NCBI GenBank assembly: GCA_026002025.1
Contig: BOAU01000052.1
Location: forward strand, 1-14,986
Reading direction: 5' to 3'
DNA: 14,986 bases
Source: Spirochaetia bacterium
GTDB lineage: Bacteria > Spirochaetota > Spirochaetia > Treponematales > Breznakiellaceae
This document shows positions 1-6,875 of the stretch, piece by piece (within the stretch, counting starts at the first letter, position 1; each line of letters opens with the position of its first letter). The translations under genes and the position numbers were made by a program. The notes under the pieces were generated by a model. That model had not been told where the DNA came from. It made no database searches and saw only the letters and a list, made by a program, of their open reading frames with translations.

Positions 1-504
1 ACTTTTGCCTCCTGTATGGGGGGGGGTGAAGACCCGGGTGTTTTTCAGCAGCGCCGCAAGTCCGTAGCCGCCGTACACCGAAAGGAGCCGGTCGGGGATA
101 TTGACGGGGATGCGGGAGATCATTTCCGCAATGGGCAGGGGAACATGGTTGAGCAGCAATCCTAAAAAATAGTATTTGTGCGGGACCAGGGATGTGCCGG
201 ATGCGGGGTCGAGCAGAAGAATGAGCCACGCGATAAGGCCCCCGGAAACGCTTATCACCAGGCACATTTCCAGGGAAAGGATCAAGAGGGCCGTAAGGAT
301 GTTAAAGGAGCCGGGCTTTTCGTTTTCCAATAGGTGATTGGAACGGCTGAAAAAAGCGGCGAGGATGACCCCGGAACCGCTGCAAAAAAAATAGAGTGCA
401 CTCAGCAGAAACTCATCGTTCAGGATTTGAAAGGCAAGCACCGTCAGGGCGGCACAGACACAGAGCAGCAGTTTTTTCAGAACGATGGTATACCGGTTCA
501 TCAT
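1..504 (-). CDS. Multi-pass membrane sensor/ECF-S-like protein, partial (C-terminus off left edge)
   Basis: I translated this reading frame by hand from two adjacent ATG codons (502-504 or 499-501). It stays open to base 1, giving about 168 residues without a stop. The product is strongly hydrophobic, with likely membrane segments near residues 8-25, 34-52, 68-98 and 110-125. It ends in a stretch containing IPVNIPDRLLSVYGGYGLA, which resembles the last helices of ECF-transporter S-component-like domains. In spirochaetes such domains often form the sensory N-terminus of signalling proteins, so a cytoplasmic kinase, phosphatase or GGDEF domain may follow outside the window; this is inference. 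No clear Shine-Dalgarno is seen before the ATGs. A run of nine G (18-26, nine C in the coding strand) encodes prolines just after the last membrane segment. The gene is divergent from the histidine kinase. Confidence is good for a gene, low for its role. Confidence 0.7.
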   Translation of the reverse strand, partial: MMNRYTIVLKKLLLCVCAALTVLAFQILNDEFLLSALYFFCSGSGVILAAFFSRSNHLLENEKPGSFNILTALLILSLEMCLVISVSGGLIAWLILLLDPASGTSLVPHKYYFLGLLLNHVPLPIAEMISRIPVNIPDRLLSVYGGYGLAALLKNTRVFTPPHTGGKS

Positions 505-539
505 TTTCTATGATAGGCTACTAAACGGAATGGAGCAAT
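505..539. promoter_or_regulatory. Short divergent intergenic region with overlapping weak -10-like boxes
   Basis: Only 35 bases separate the two divergent starts. TATGAT at 509-514 reads as a -10 box for the plus-strand kinase, and TATCAT (510-515, complement) as one for the minus-strand membrane gene. Neither has a good -35 at 16-18 bases; the best for the minus strand is TTGCTC. If these are real, the two promoters overlap and compete. This is tentative. Confidence 0.25.
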
Positions 540-1808
540 ATGGCTTTACGGTTATGGCTTAAACCCCTGGTTTTTTTGGCGGTCTTTTCAGCGGCGCTTT
601 GTGTCCCGGTTTTTTCAAAAACCGCAGTTTCTTCAGAAACCGCAGTTTCTGTGGAAGCAACGGATTCTGATGAGACCGATTCGGTGTATGCGGTACTGCG
701 GAAATGGATCGCCGCGGAAACCGCCCTGGGGATTTACCGCGCATGGCCCGATGACGGCTTTATGGCGCTTCTTGCCCTGGAGGAAACGGCGGAGGCTGTC
801 CGGGATTTTAAGCGGGGACACCAATACTACGCATATTCCATCAGCGGCTTTAGCCATGAGGCGCAGGTGGATGACATACTATCCCTGCTGGAGGATCTCG
901 CCGCAGCGGTTCGAACAGGGCAGGCAGCGGGTTCCGCGCATACCGTAGATGCGGTCCGGGATACTATTATCGCGTGGCAGCAGTATGACGCCGCCCTGAT
1001 GAATAACATTCAGTTAAACTATGTCTATCAAAACAGTATTTTTATTATCACCATTCTGGCGCTGGTATGTTTCCTGGTCCTGCAGCTGCGCAAAATAAAA
1101 CAGGCCGATGCAAAGGCGGAACGGTCGGCGGCATTTTCCCGTGACATCATTCTGGCACAGGAACAGGAGCGGCAGCGCATCGCACGGGAACTCCACGGCA
1201 CGGTTATTCCCGAAATCCGGCGCATAGGATTTCTCTCCCGGGGAACGCAGTTCAAGGAAATGCCACGGAATCATGAAATAGAAAGGGTTTGCAATACCCT
1301 CATCCTGAGCATCCGGGAAATATGCCAGAACCTTATCCCCCCGAACTTTAACCTGCTTGGCCTGGGGGAATCCCTCAAGAATCTGTGCATCGCCTTTGAA
1401 ACCCGGAGCGGTATCGAGTGCCGCCCCATAATCCCCGATAATGTAAACTTGGGCACCCTGAACCCGGACATGCAGCTCCAGTGTTACCGCATGGTTCAGG
1501 AAGCGCTGACCAATATCGAAAAACACGCAAAGGCAAGCGAGGCCTCAGTAACACTGCGGATTGACGGGAACACCGAAACGCCGAAGGCGCTCCTCATCTT
1601 TGTAACCGATGACGGCACGGGCTTTGACCCCTCCCGCGCGCAGGTGAATTCCTACCCTCACTCCATTCCACCCGCTTCCAAGGGAACCGCACACATGGGT
1701 ATCCGGGGCATGTACGACCGCATGGGCATCCTGGGGGGAGCGCTGTCCTTCCAGACCGGGCCCGGCGAGGGGGTCATGGTGCGCATGGAGATTCCCCTTG
1801 GCAAATGA
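540..1808 (+). CDS. Sensor histidine kinase, HisKA_3 (DesK/NarX-like) family
   Basis: This is a 422-residue membrane-bound sensor kinase. Residues 1-26 form a signal peptide or first membrane anchor. Residues 27-165 are a probable periplasmic domain with no motif I recognise. A membrane helix lies at about 166-183. The dimerisation/phosphoacceptor helix follows, with RQRIARELHG around His219. The ATPase domain shows the N-box EALTNIEKHA (Asn325), the G1 box DDGTGFD (358-363) and the G2-like MGIRGMYDRMG (386-396). In this family the phosphoacceptor normally reads HDxxxQ; here it reads HGTVIP, so the acidic residue and the glutamine are both missing. The ATG is supported by GGAG at 532-535, with a short 4-base spacing. 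The 3' end overlaps the cheR-like gene by 11 bases. The expected partner is a NarL-type regulator; none is adjacent, though one lies at 8341-9021. Confidence 0.88.
   Translation: MALRLWLKPLVFLAVFSAALCVPVFSKTAVSSETAVSVEATDSDETDSVYAVLRKWIAAETALGIYRAWPDDGFMALLALEETAEAVRDFKRGHQYYAYSISGFSHEAQVDDILSLLEDLAAAVRTGQAAGSAHTVDAVRDTIIAWQQYDAALMNNIQLNYVYQNSIFIITILALVCFLVLQLRKIKQADAKAERSAAFSRDIILAQEQERQRIARELHGTVIPEIRRIGFLSRGTQFKEMPRNHEIERVCNTLILSIREICQNLIPPNFNLLGLGESLKNLCIAFETRSGIECRPIIPDNVNLGTLNPDMQLQCYRMVQEALTNIEKHAKASEASVTLRIDGNTETPKALLIFVTDDGTGFDPSRAQVNSYPHSIPPASKGTAHMGIRGMYDRMGILGGALSFQTGPGEGVMVRMEIPLGK
619..650 (+). repeat. Near-tandem 14-base direct repeat inside the kinase gene
   Basis: AAACCGCAGTTTCT occurs at 619-632 and again at 637-650, a period of 18 bases. 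It encodes a repeated TAVS-type hexapeptide just after the signal peptide. Its length is a multiple of three, so gain or loss of a copy would keep the frame. It is probably a simple local duplication in a linker. Confidence 0.7.
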
Positions 1809-2421
1809 TGTATTTCTTTCCGATTTAACCCGTTTTTTCCGCAATCAGGCCCATTTTGATGCACTTGAACACTATGTTATCCCGGAATTGATGAGGCTCA
1901 AAAAAGCCGCAGGGGACACCGTCATCAAAATCTGGAGCGCCGGCTGCTCCACCGGCGAAGAACCCTATAGCATCGCCATGCTTTTAAGCGAAGTCCTGCC
2001 TCCGCCCTGGACATTCGAGATTATCGCTGGCGATATCAGCCAGAGAAGCCTCGCGGCCGGGAAAACGGGTTTTTACAGCAACAGCCGTATTGCGAGTATT
2101 CCCGATAATTACCTTAAAAAATATTTTGATAAGCTTGAGGGCGGTTACAGGGTCCGCGCCGATATTCGGTCTAAAATACGATTTGACCATCAGGATCTGA
2201 AAAACGATTCGGCCCTGCAAAACATGGACATTGTTTTTTGCCGGAATGTACTCATCTATTTTGATGAAGAGGCCAGGGCCGCACTTGCGGGCCGTCTCTG
2301 GAATTCCATGGCGGCCAAATCTTTTTTGTTTATCGGGAATTCGGAAACCCTCTTCGGCATGGACACCCGGTTTGAGTTTGTCAAAACAAAATGGGCCGCC
2401 CTGTACCGGAAATTTACTTGA
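1798..2421 (+). CDS. CheR-type SAM-dependent methyltransferase, catalytic domain only
   Basis: This 207-residue product matches the C-terminal catalytic domain of CheR, which methylates glutamates on chemoreceptors using S-adenosylmethionine. The SAM-binding motif is IWSAGCSTGEEPYS (45-58). Other family marks are GDIS at 78-81, FCRNVLIYF at 147-155 and GNSET near 180. CheR is usually about 270-290 residues, with a 70-residue helical N-terminal domain. That domain is absent: the protein begins just before the FFRN segment (13-16) that opens the catalytic domain. No ATG or GTG lies in frame nearby. The start is TTG at 1798, with GGAG at 1787-1790 seven bases upstream, inside the end of the kinase gene. 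The 11-base overlap suggests translational coupling, so the target may belong to the same signalling unit rather than to the main chemotaxis array; that is inference. Confidence 0.85.
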   Translation: MANDVFLSDLTRFFRNQAHFDALEHYVIPELMRLKKAAGDTVIKIWSAGCSTGEEPYSIAMLLSEVLPPPWTFEIIAGDISQRSLAAGKTGFYSNSRIASIPDNYLKKYFDKLEGGYRVRADIRSKIRFDHQDLKNDSALQNMDIVFCRNVLIYFDEEARAALAGRLWNSMAAKSFLFIGNSETLFGMDTRFEFVKTKWAALYRKFT

Positions 2422-2436
2422 TACCCAAAGGGAACC

Positions 2437-3402
2437 TCACCCTTCGGGTTCGGTTGCATGTTCGGTCGCTTTCGTAATGCGCCAGCGGCCCTCGACTTTT
2501 TCAAAGCTGGAGGCGGGGACGGTGATGACGCGGCCTTCTTCGGAGGAAAGGCGGAGCTGGCCCATGACTACGTTCACTTCCGTGACGCGCCAGGCGCTGT
2601 CTTCGTAGTTTATCCGGGCCCCTTCCTGGGGAATTTTGCGGCGGGCTTCGCTGTAGAAGTTGTGTTCGTAGGAGAGGCAGCAGAGAAGGCGGCCGCAGGG
2701 GCCTGAGATTTTCATGGAATTGAGGGAGAGGTTTTGGTCCTTGGCCATTTTGATGGACACGGGCCTGAGTTTGTCCGAGACCGCGTGGCAGCAGTAACAG
2801 CGGCCGCAGACCCCAAGGCCGCCCACGACACGGGCCTCGTCGCGGACCCCGATCTGGCGCAGTTCTATCCGCATCTTGAAGATGTTCACCAGGTCCTTTA
2901 CCAGCTCCCGAAAATCCACCCGGCCTTCCGAGGTAAAGAAAAAGAGGATCTTCGGTTCCTCAAGGAGGTAATGGACCGAGACCAGCTTCATCTCCAGCCG
3001 GTGGGCATCGATCTTTTCCTTGCAGATTTGAAAGGCGTCCTGTGCCTGGGTCCGGTTATAGGCGGCCTGTTCCAGGTCCTCCTTTGAGGCGGGCCGTTCG
3101 ATCCAGGCGATGTCGGATAAGGGGCTGCCGCTGTTCCGGTGGACCGGGCCGATAACCTGGGCCAAATCCCGGCCGTAGCGGGTAGGCACCAGCACCATGG
3201 AAGTGGGGGGGAGGGGATCGCCCTTATACACAGCGAGGAAGGTTTCGTTGGAATAGAAAAGCCGCAGCCGGTAGACCGGGGTCCCCGCTTCGACGGGCCC
3301 ATGGCTGCCGGTTTCCACCGCGATACCGGCGCTTTCCAGCTCCTGTTCCTCGGCATTGTCCTCCAGGGCGGAAATATCCTCATCTATATCTTCATCACTC
3401 AT
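2437..3402 (-). CDS. ricT: PSP1-domain protein, RicT (YaaT)-like iron-sulfur regulator
   Basis: This 321-residue protein has an acidic N-terminal tail (about 1-40) followed by a PSP1 domain. The cysteine-rich core contains GVCGRCYCCH (197-206), the family signature PVSIKMAKDQNLSLN (214-228) and GPCGRLLCCLSYE (234-246). Cys199, 204, 205, 236, 241 and 242 fall at positions matching the Fe-S ligands of Bacillus RicT. In Bacillus, RicT forms a complex with RicA and RicF that helps RNase Y process mRNAs and affects sporulation and competence. No RicA or RicF is visible here, so the spirochaete role is open. It is the last gene of the operon from 5474. The ATG at 3400-3402 has AAGGA seven bases upstream. 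The gene converges on the cheR-like gene, with 15 bases between the stop codons. Confidence 0.9.
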   Translation of the reverse strand: MSDEDIDEDISALEDNAEEQELESAGIAVETGSHGPVEAGTPVYRLRLFYSNETFLAVYKGDPLPPTSMVLVPTRYGRDLAQVIGPVHRNSGSPLSDIAWIERPASKEDLEQAAYNRTQAQDAFQICKEKIDAHRLEMKLVSVHYLLEEPKILFFFTSEGRVDFRELVKDLVNIFKMRIELRQIGVRDEARVVGGLGVCGRCYCCHAVSDKLRPVSIKMAKDQNLSLNSMKISGPCGRLLCCLSYEHNFYSEARRKIPQEGARINYEDSAWRVTEVNVVMGQLRLSSEEGRVITVPASSFEKVEGRWRITKATEHATEPEG

Positions 3403-3442
3403 ATACTTTTCCTTTATTTCCCAGAGAAAAAATCAAAGTTTT

Positions 3443-3997
3443 TCACTGTAATAAATCTACCAGAAGACCGGTGATCTCCTCAAGGCGGGCCAGCAGTTCC
3501 AGCTGGTTCATCTGGTTGGTCATCAGCATGGCGGCCATGTCCTCAAGTTTTTTGTCCACCACCTGGATAATATGGAATCCCGTCCGATCTTGGGATTTGG
3601 GAGTGCCCCGCGGCCCCTTATATCTGGGTTTTAAATAGTTGGGGACACCGACCTGTTCTTCCACGGCATACGCGTTTTCCTTCACATAGTGCAGAAAATC
3701 CCGTACCGCCCGTTTATAGCGGATGATTTCTTCCGGGAAGGGCCGGTTCCTCAGTTCGTCCCCGGCGCTGCGGACTTCATCCAGCAGTTGGTTGACCGCC
3801 TCTTCCGAAGCGGGCAGTTCCTGGGGGGAGCCCAGCTCTGTGGCGGCCTCTTCCCGGGTGGTTTCCAGGATCGAAGAAAACCGGGATTTTTTTACACCGG
3901 CCTTGTCCTGGGCCTTTTTGGTTTCAGCTTTTACGTTGGCATAAGAGGCAGGGTTGAGAAAGGAGGACCCGGGATCAGGAAAATCAATCTTGGCCAT
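3443..3997 (-). CDS. YaaR family protein (DUF327)
   Basis: This 184-residue soluble protein resembles YaaR/DUF327, a small family of unknown biochemical function. The conserved part is the C-terminal half, around FPEEIIRYKRAVRDFLHYV, then YAVEEQVG, the basic RTGFHIIQVVDKKLEDM, and a final leucine-rich helix. The N-terminal 60 residues are polar and low in conservation. The frame is open further upstream to 4210, but that extension is proline- and arginine-rich and lies wholly within the bactofilin gene. I therefore take the ATG at 3995-3997, which overlaps the bactofilin stop by 14 bases. The Shine-Dalgarno there is weak, fitting coupled translation. It sits between bactofilin and RicT. In Bacillus, yaaR lies close to yaaT (ricT), with holB between, so the pairing is an old one, although holB is not here. 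Confidence 0.82.
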   Translation of the reverse strand: MAKIDFPDPGSSFLNPASYANVKAETKKAQDKAGVKKSRFSSILETTREEAATELGSPQELPASEEAVNQLLDEVRSAGDELRNRPFPEEIIRYKRAVRDFLHYVKENAYAVEEQVGVPNYLKPRYKGPRGTPKSQDRTGFHIIQVVDKKLEDMAAMLMTNQMNQLELLARLEEITGLLVDLLQ

Positions 3998-4415
3998 AGG
4001 TTCTTGCGAATGAGGAAAGGGCGGATCTGATCCCCTGGGCGTCCCGCTGCTCGGAGACGGCCCGGGTCCAGCTTTCTTCCGTGGGACAGACCGCCACCTT
4101 GCCGTGGATAAGGCAGCCCTCATCGGCCTGGATGCGCCGGGTAATGATATCACCCAATACCAGGGCGGAGGGATGAAGTACCAGAGCTTCGCTGGCAAGC
4201 ACATTGCCATACACCACCCCGCCGATGCTTATCACGGTACCGCTGACATCGCCCTTCATCCGGGCGGCTTCCCCAATCACCACCCGGCCCTTTACGGTCA
4301 CATCGCCCCGAACATTGCCGTCCACACGGGTAAATCCGCCGGTTTCAATGTCCCCCGAAACACTGGTATTGGCGCCTATGATGGTATTAATGGAAAAATC
4401 TGCTCTGCGGGCCAT
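3984..4415 (-). CDS. Bactofilin (polymer-forming cytoskeletal protein, DUF583)
   Basis: This is a bactofilin of 143 residues from the ATG at 4413-4415. A TTG at 4427, four codons upstream, is an alternative start giving 147 residues. Bactofilins form nucleotide-free filaments from a right-handed beta-helix. The core here (about residues 12-105) shows the expected repeating pattern of short beta strands with glycine turns, as in SVSGDIETGGFTRVDGNVRG and the following VTVKGRVVIGEAARMKGDVSG. The tail, about 35 residues, is polar. In other bacteria bactofilins recruit cell-wall enzymes, and an M23 peptidase gene next door is a common arrangement. Here the M23 gene ends 12 bases upstream, so the two are almost surely co-transcribed and may work together on cell curvature or diameter. 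Confidence 0.93.
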   Translation of the reverse strand: MARRADFSINTIIGANTSVSGDIETGGFTRVDGNVRGDVTVKGRVVIGEAARMKGDVSGTVISIGGVVYGNVLASEALVLHPSALVLGDIITRRIQADEGCLIHGKVAVCPTEESWTRAVSEQRDAQGIRSALSSFARTYGQD

Positions 4416-4427
4416 TATTGGACTCAA

Positions 4428-5474
4428 TTAACGGGCGGCGGCGGGCCGGGCAATGCTGGAACGGATGTTGATGTACTTGTAGGGGTCCACCACATCCGAG
4501 CCGATATGCACCTCGTAGTGTACATGGGGTCCGGTTGAAAGCCCCGTGTTACCTATCAAACCGATTATCTCCCCCTGCTGAACCCGCTGGCCTAACTTAA
4601 CGTTGAACTGCAACAGGTGGGCATACCGGGTATAGTACCCATGCTTGTGTTTGATAATCACGTACCTTCCAAAACCATCCTGATCGAAATCAATGGTGAC
4701 CACCTGCCCATCGGCGGTAGCGACAATGGGGTCTCCCTGGCGGTAGGTGGAAAGATCGATCCCCTTGTGGATGTAGTACTGACCGGTAAAGGGATTTGTA
4801 TTCTGGCCAAAATACATGGAAATGTGCCCGATACCGCCCTTGATGGGCCAGATACTGGGTATTTCCGTCAAAAGGGCGCTCTGGGAGTCCAGCAGGGTAC
4901 CGATTTCCCTAATCGGCTCCTTTGCGGAGGCCAAATAGGTTGAAAGACGGCGCACATCGTCTACTTCCTGCATAAGCCCTTCCGGGGTTTCCCTGATATC
5001 AAAAAAGGATGAAAGGTCCCCGGCGGAAGCCCGGGAAGTATCAGTACGGGCAACATCGGCGCCGAGGGCGGAGAGGGTTCCCGAAAGGGCGGTCTCAAAA
5101 CCCCTGGCTTCATGCAAAAGGCCGGTTATTTCATCCCGAAGCTGATCCAGGCTGGCCTGAATGTCCTTGGCACGGCCATCCTTGGTCGCTAATACACCCC
5201 GTATACTACTGTAAGAAGCGCTGTACCAGAAAAAGGCCCCCACGATACCGGCCATGATCACCACGAAGCAGCAGATGGAAAAGACCGTTATATGAAGGTT
5301 GTAGACTTTTTTTTCAGAATGGGGGACCAGGACGACCGTATAACGCCGGGTCAGCATACTCCCCAGGGATTTGAAGAATCCGGCTATGGCTTTAACGGCA
5401 GCCAGGCACAAATTTTTACTTTTTTGAACTAAATTGTTTTCAAATCTTTTGTAGTCATGGACCTGCGCCACCAT
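4428..5474 (-). CDS. Membrane-anchored M23 (LytM) family metallopeptidase
   Basis: This 348-residue peptidoglycan endopeptidase has a cytoplasmic N-terminus of about 60 residues, one membrane helix (62-84), a probable coiled-coil region (95-190) and a C-terminal peptidase domain (210-335). The zinc site is visible: HKGID with His236 and Asp240, and HVHYEV with His317 and His319; His286 in YAHLL completes the usual active-site set. All M23 key residues are present, so it is likely an active enzyme rather than a degenerate activator. The ATG at 5472-5474 is preceded by an AAGGGG-type ribosome-binding site. It is the first gene of the operon M23, bactofilin, YaaR, RicT. Membrane-bound M23 enzymes beside bactofilins are known to be guided by the bactofilin scaffold in other genera. 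The substrate bond, a peptide cross-link, is inferred from the family. Confidence 0.94.
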   Translation of the reverse strand: MVAQVHDYKRFENNLVQKSKNLCLAAVKAIAGFFKSLGSMLTRRYTVVLVPHSEKKVYNLHITVFSICCFVVIMAGIVGAFFWYSASYSSIRGVLATKDGRAKDIQASLDQLRDEITGLLHEARGFETALSGTLSALGADVARTDTSRASAGDLSSFFDIRETPEGLMQEVDDVRRLSTYLASAKEPIREIGTLLDSQSALLTEIPSIWPIKGGIGHISMYFGQNTNPFTGQYYIHKGIDLSTYRQGDPIVATADGQVVTIDFDQDGFGRYVIIKHKHGYYTRYAHLLQFNVKLGQRVQQGEIIGLIGNTGLSTGPHVHYEVHIGSDVVDPYKYINIRSSIARPAAAR

Positions 5475-5514
5475 CTGCCCCTTTATGTAATTATCGGGAA
5501 AAAATTTACTTTAT

Positions 5515-5543
5515 ACTATATCAAAACATTGATAATTTGTCAA
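5515..5543 (-). promoter_or_regulatory. Near-consensus sigma-70 promoter for the M23-bactofilin operon
   Basis: Read on the minus strand, TTGACA (5538-5543) is followed after exactly 17 bases by TATAGT (5515-5520). This matches consensus at 6/6 and 5/6. Transcription would start near 5508, leaving a leader of about 34 bases before the ATG at 5474. It lies immediately after the stop of the upstream gamma-subunit gene, so the operon has its own promoter. Confidence 0.75.
5519..5534. promoter_or_regulatory. Perfect inverted repeat in the promoter spacer (possible operator)
   Basis: TATCAAAACATTGATA has 6-base arms around a 4-base centre. It occupies the -10/-35 spacer and overlaps the -10 box of the M23 operon promoter by two bases. 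The position suits a repressor site. It could also form a weak hairpin after the gamma-subunit gene, but no T-run follows. Confidence 0.35.
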
Positions 5544-5550
5544 ATGTGTG

Positions 5551-6084
5551 CTATACGGCTCCAAAACCCGCCTTGATCGCCTCCACGTTTTTGGGGATAA
5601 ACCTGTGCTTGTCCGGGGAAAAGAAGTTTTTGAGGATGTCTTCGATCGCCGAAAGCCCAAGCGCGCCGGTGAGTTTTGCCATGGCTCCCAGGGCAACCAT
5701 GTTGGCAAAGCGGATATTGCCGATTTTTTCCGCAAGCCCTGTGGCTTCCAGCTTGATCACCCTGAGGCTGGCCCGTTTCGGCTCATCCTTTACGAGGCTT
5801 GAATTGATCACCATGAGTCCGCCGTCTTTGAGGATGCCCTCGCAGAGGGGCAGGGAATCGGGGTTCATCACCAAAACCGAGTCGGGAACCGTGACCAGGG
5901 GGCTGGCGATCTCCTCATCGGAGACGATCACCCCTGCGCGGGCAATGCCGCCCCGCTTTTCAGCGCCGTAAAAGGGGAAGAAGGTGACGTTTTTGCCCTC
6001 CTTCATGCCGCAATACACCCAAATTTGCCCCAGGGACACGATGCCCTGGCCGCCGAACCCGGCGAAAAAGGATTTTTCTGTCAT
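5551..6084 (-). CDS. 2-oxoacid:ferredoxin oxidoreductase, gamma subunit (Vor/Kor type)
   Basis: This 177-residue subunit belongs to the pyruvate/ketoacid ferredoxin oxidoreductase gamma family. It opens with a GFGGQGI glycine loop (9-15) and carries YGAEKRGGIARAG (about 39-51), close to the family's usual Y-G-x-x-x-R-G-G motif. In these enzymes the gamma subunit contributes to coenzyme A binding and complex assembly in the cytoplasm. Its ATG overlaps the beta-subunit stop by four bases (ATGA). GGAG lies seven bases upstream, so translation is coupled. It is the last gene of the four-gene operon. No convincing terminator follows before the promoter of the next operon on the same strand, so some read-through into the M23 operon is possible. 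Confidence 0.9.
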   Translation of the reverse strand: MTEKSFFAGFGGQGIVSLGQIWVYCGMKEGKNVTFFPFYGAEKRGGIARAGVIVSDEEIASPLVTVPDSVLVMNPDSLPLCEGILKDGGLMVINSSLVKDEPKRASLRVIKLEATGLAEKIGNIRFANMVALGAMAKLTGALGLSAIEDILKNFFSPDKHRFIPKNVEAIKAGFGAV

Positions 6085-6866
6085 TTGGCGGCTCCATTAG
6101 CGGATTTATCCGCGGAATCCAGCGTATTTTTGATTTCTCCCAATGGAAACACGGGGATCATGTTCTTTTCAAGCCATTCTACGGAATCTACCGGGTCCAT
6201 GCCCCAGTTGGTGGGGCATTGGGAGAGGACTTCCACCATGGTAAAGCCTACGCCCTTCATCTGGGCTTCAAAGGCCTTTTTGATGTAGCTCTTGACCTTG
6301 CGGGTATTGGCGGCATTGTTCACCGCGCCCCGGGCGATGTAGCGGGTGCCGTCCAGGGTGGCCAGCATCTCCGATACGCGGATGGGGTAGCCCATGCCGG
6401 CCTCAACCGGGTCCCGGCCTTCGGGGGCGGTAGCGGCCTTCTGGCCTATCAGGGTAGTGGGGGCCATCTGGCCGCCGGTCATGCCGTAGATGGCGTTGTT
6501 CACGAAAATCGTGGTGAATTTTTCGCCCCGGTTGGCGGCGTGGATCATCTCCGCGGTACCGATGGCGGCCATGTCCCCGTCACCCTGGTAGCAGATCACC
6601 AGATGGTCCGGGAGGATGCGCTTGACCCCGGTGGCCGCTGCGGGGGTACGCCCGTGGGGGGGCTGCACCGAGTCAAAATCGAAGTAAAGGTCCGCCCAGA
6701 TGGCGCAGCCCACGGGGTTGGTGATGATCGCTTTTTCCCGCAGGCCCATTTCATCGATCAGCTCGGTGATGATCCGGTGGATCACCCCGTGGCCGCAGCC
6801 GCCGCAGTATTTGGTGGGCACATCGTAGAGGCTTTCAGGATGTCCGTATAATTTTTTCTCGCTCAT
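6081..6866 (-). CDS. 2-oxoacid:ferredoxin oxidoreductase, beta (TPP-binding) subunit
   Basis: This 261-residue subunit binds thiamine pyrophosphate and performs the decarboxylation. The TPP motif runs from GDGD (95-98) to NN (123-124), the spacing expected for the family. Near the N-terminus, KYCGGCGHG (19-27) and Cys54 match the cysteines that hold a [4Fe-4S] cluster in related beta subunits. The family more often reads CPGCGHG, so the glycine after the first cysteine is a small variation. The ATG at 6864-6866 has AAGGA upstream, formed partly from the stop codon of the alpha gene. The product works with the alpha, gamma and ferredoxin subunits encoded by its neighbours. Sequence alone does not separate 2-ketoisovalerate from 2-oxoglutarate as substrate. 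Confidence 0.93.
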   Translation of the reverse strand: MSEKKLYGHPESLYDVPTKYCGGCGHGVIHRIITELIDEMGLREKAIITNPVGCAIWADLYFDFDSVQPPHGRTPAAATGVKRILPDHLVICYQGDGDMAAIGTAEMIHAANRGEKFTTIFVNNAIYGMTGGQMAPTTLIGQKAATAPEGRDPVEAGMGYPIRVSEMLATLDGTRYIARGAVNNAANTRKVKSYIKKAFEAQMKGVGFTMVEVLSQCPTNWGMDPVDSVEWLEKNMIPVFPLGEIKNTLDSADKSANGAAK

Positions 6867-6875
6867 AATTTTTCC

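Noticed and set aside
2433..2455. Hairpin between the convergent cheR-like and ricT genes (AACC-TC-ACCC loop GGGT-TC-GGTT)
   Set aside because: The stem is broken by an internal loop, overlaps the ricT end and has no T-run on either side, so it is too weak to call a terminator.
3998..4210. Upstream extension of the YaaR frame to 255 residues
   Set aside because: The added part lies inside the bactofilin gene and is Pro/Arg/Ser-rich without family similarity. The ATG at 3997 gives the normal family length.
6219..6851. 210-codon plus-strand open frame opposite the beta subunit
   Set aside because: It has a Gly/His/Val-rich composition typical of a mirror frame, and the beta-subunit motifs on the other strand are clear.
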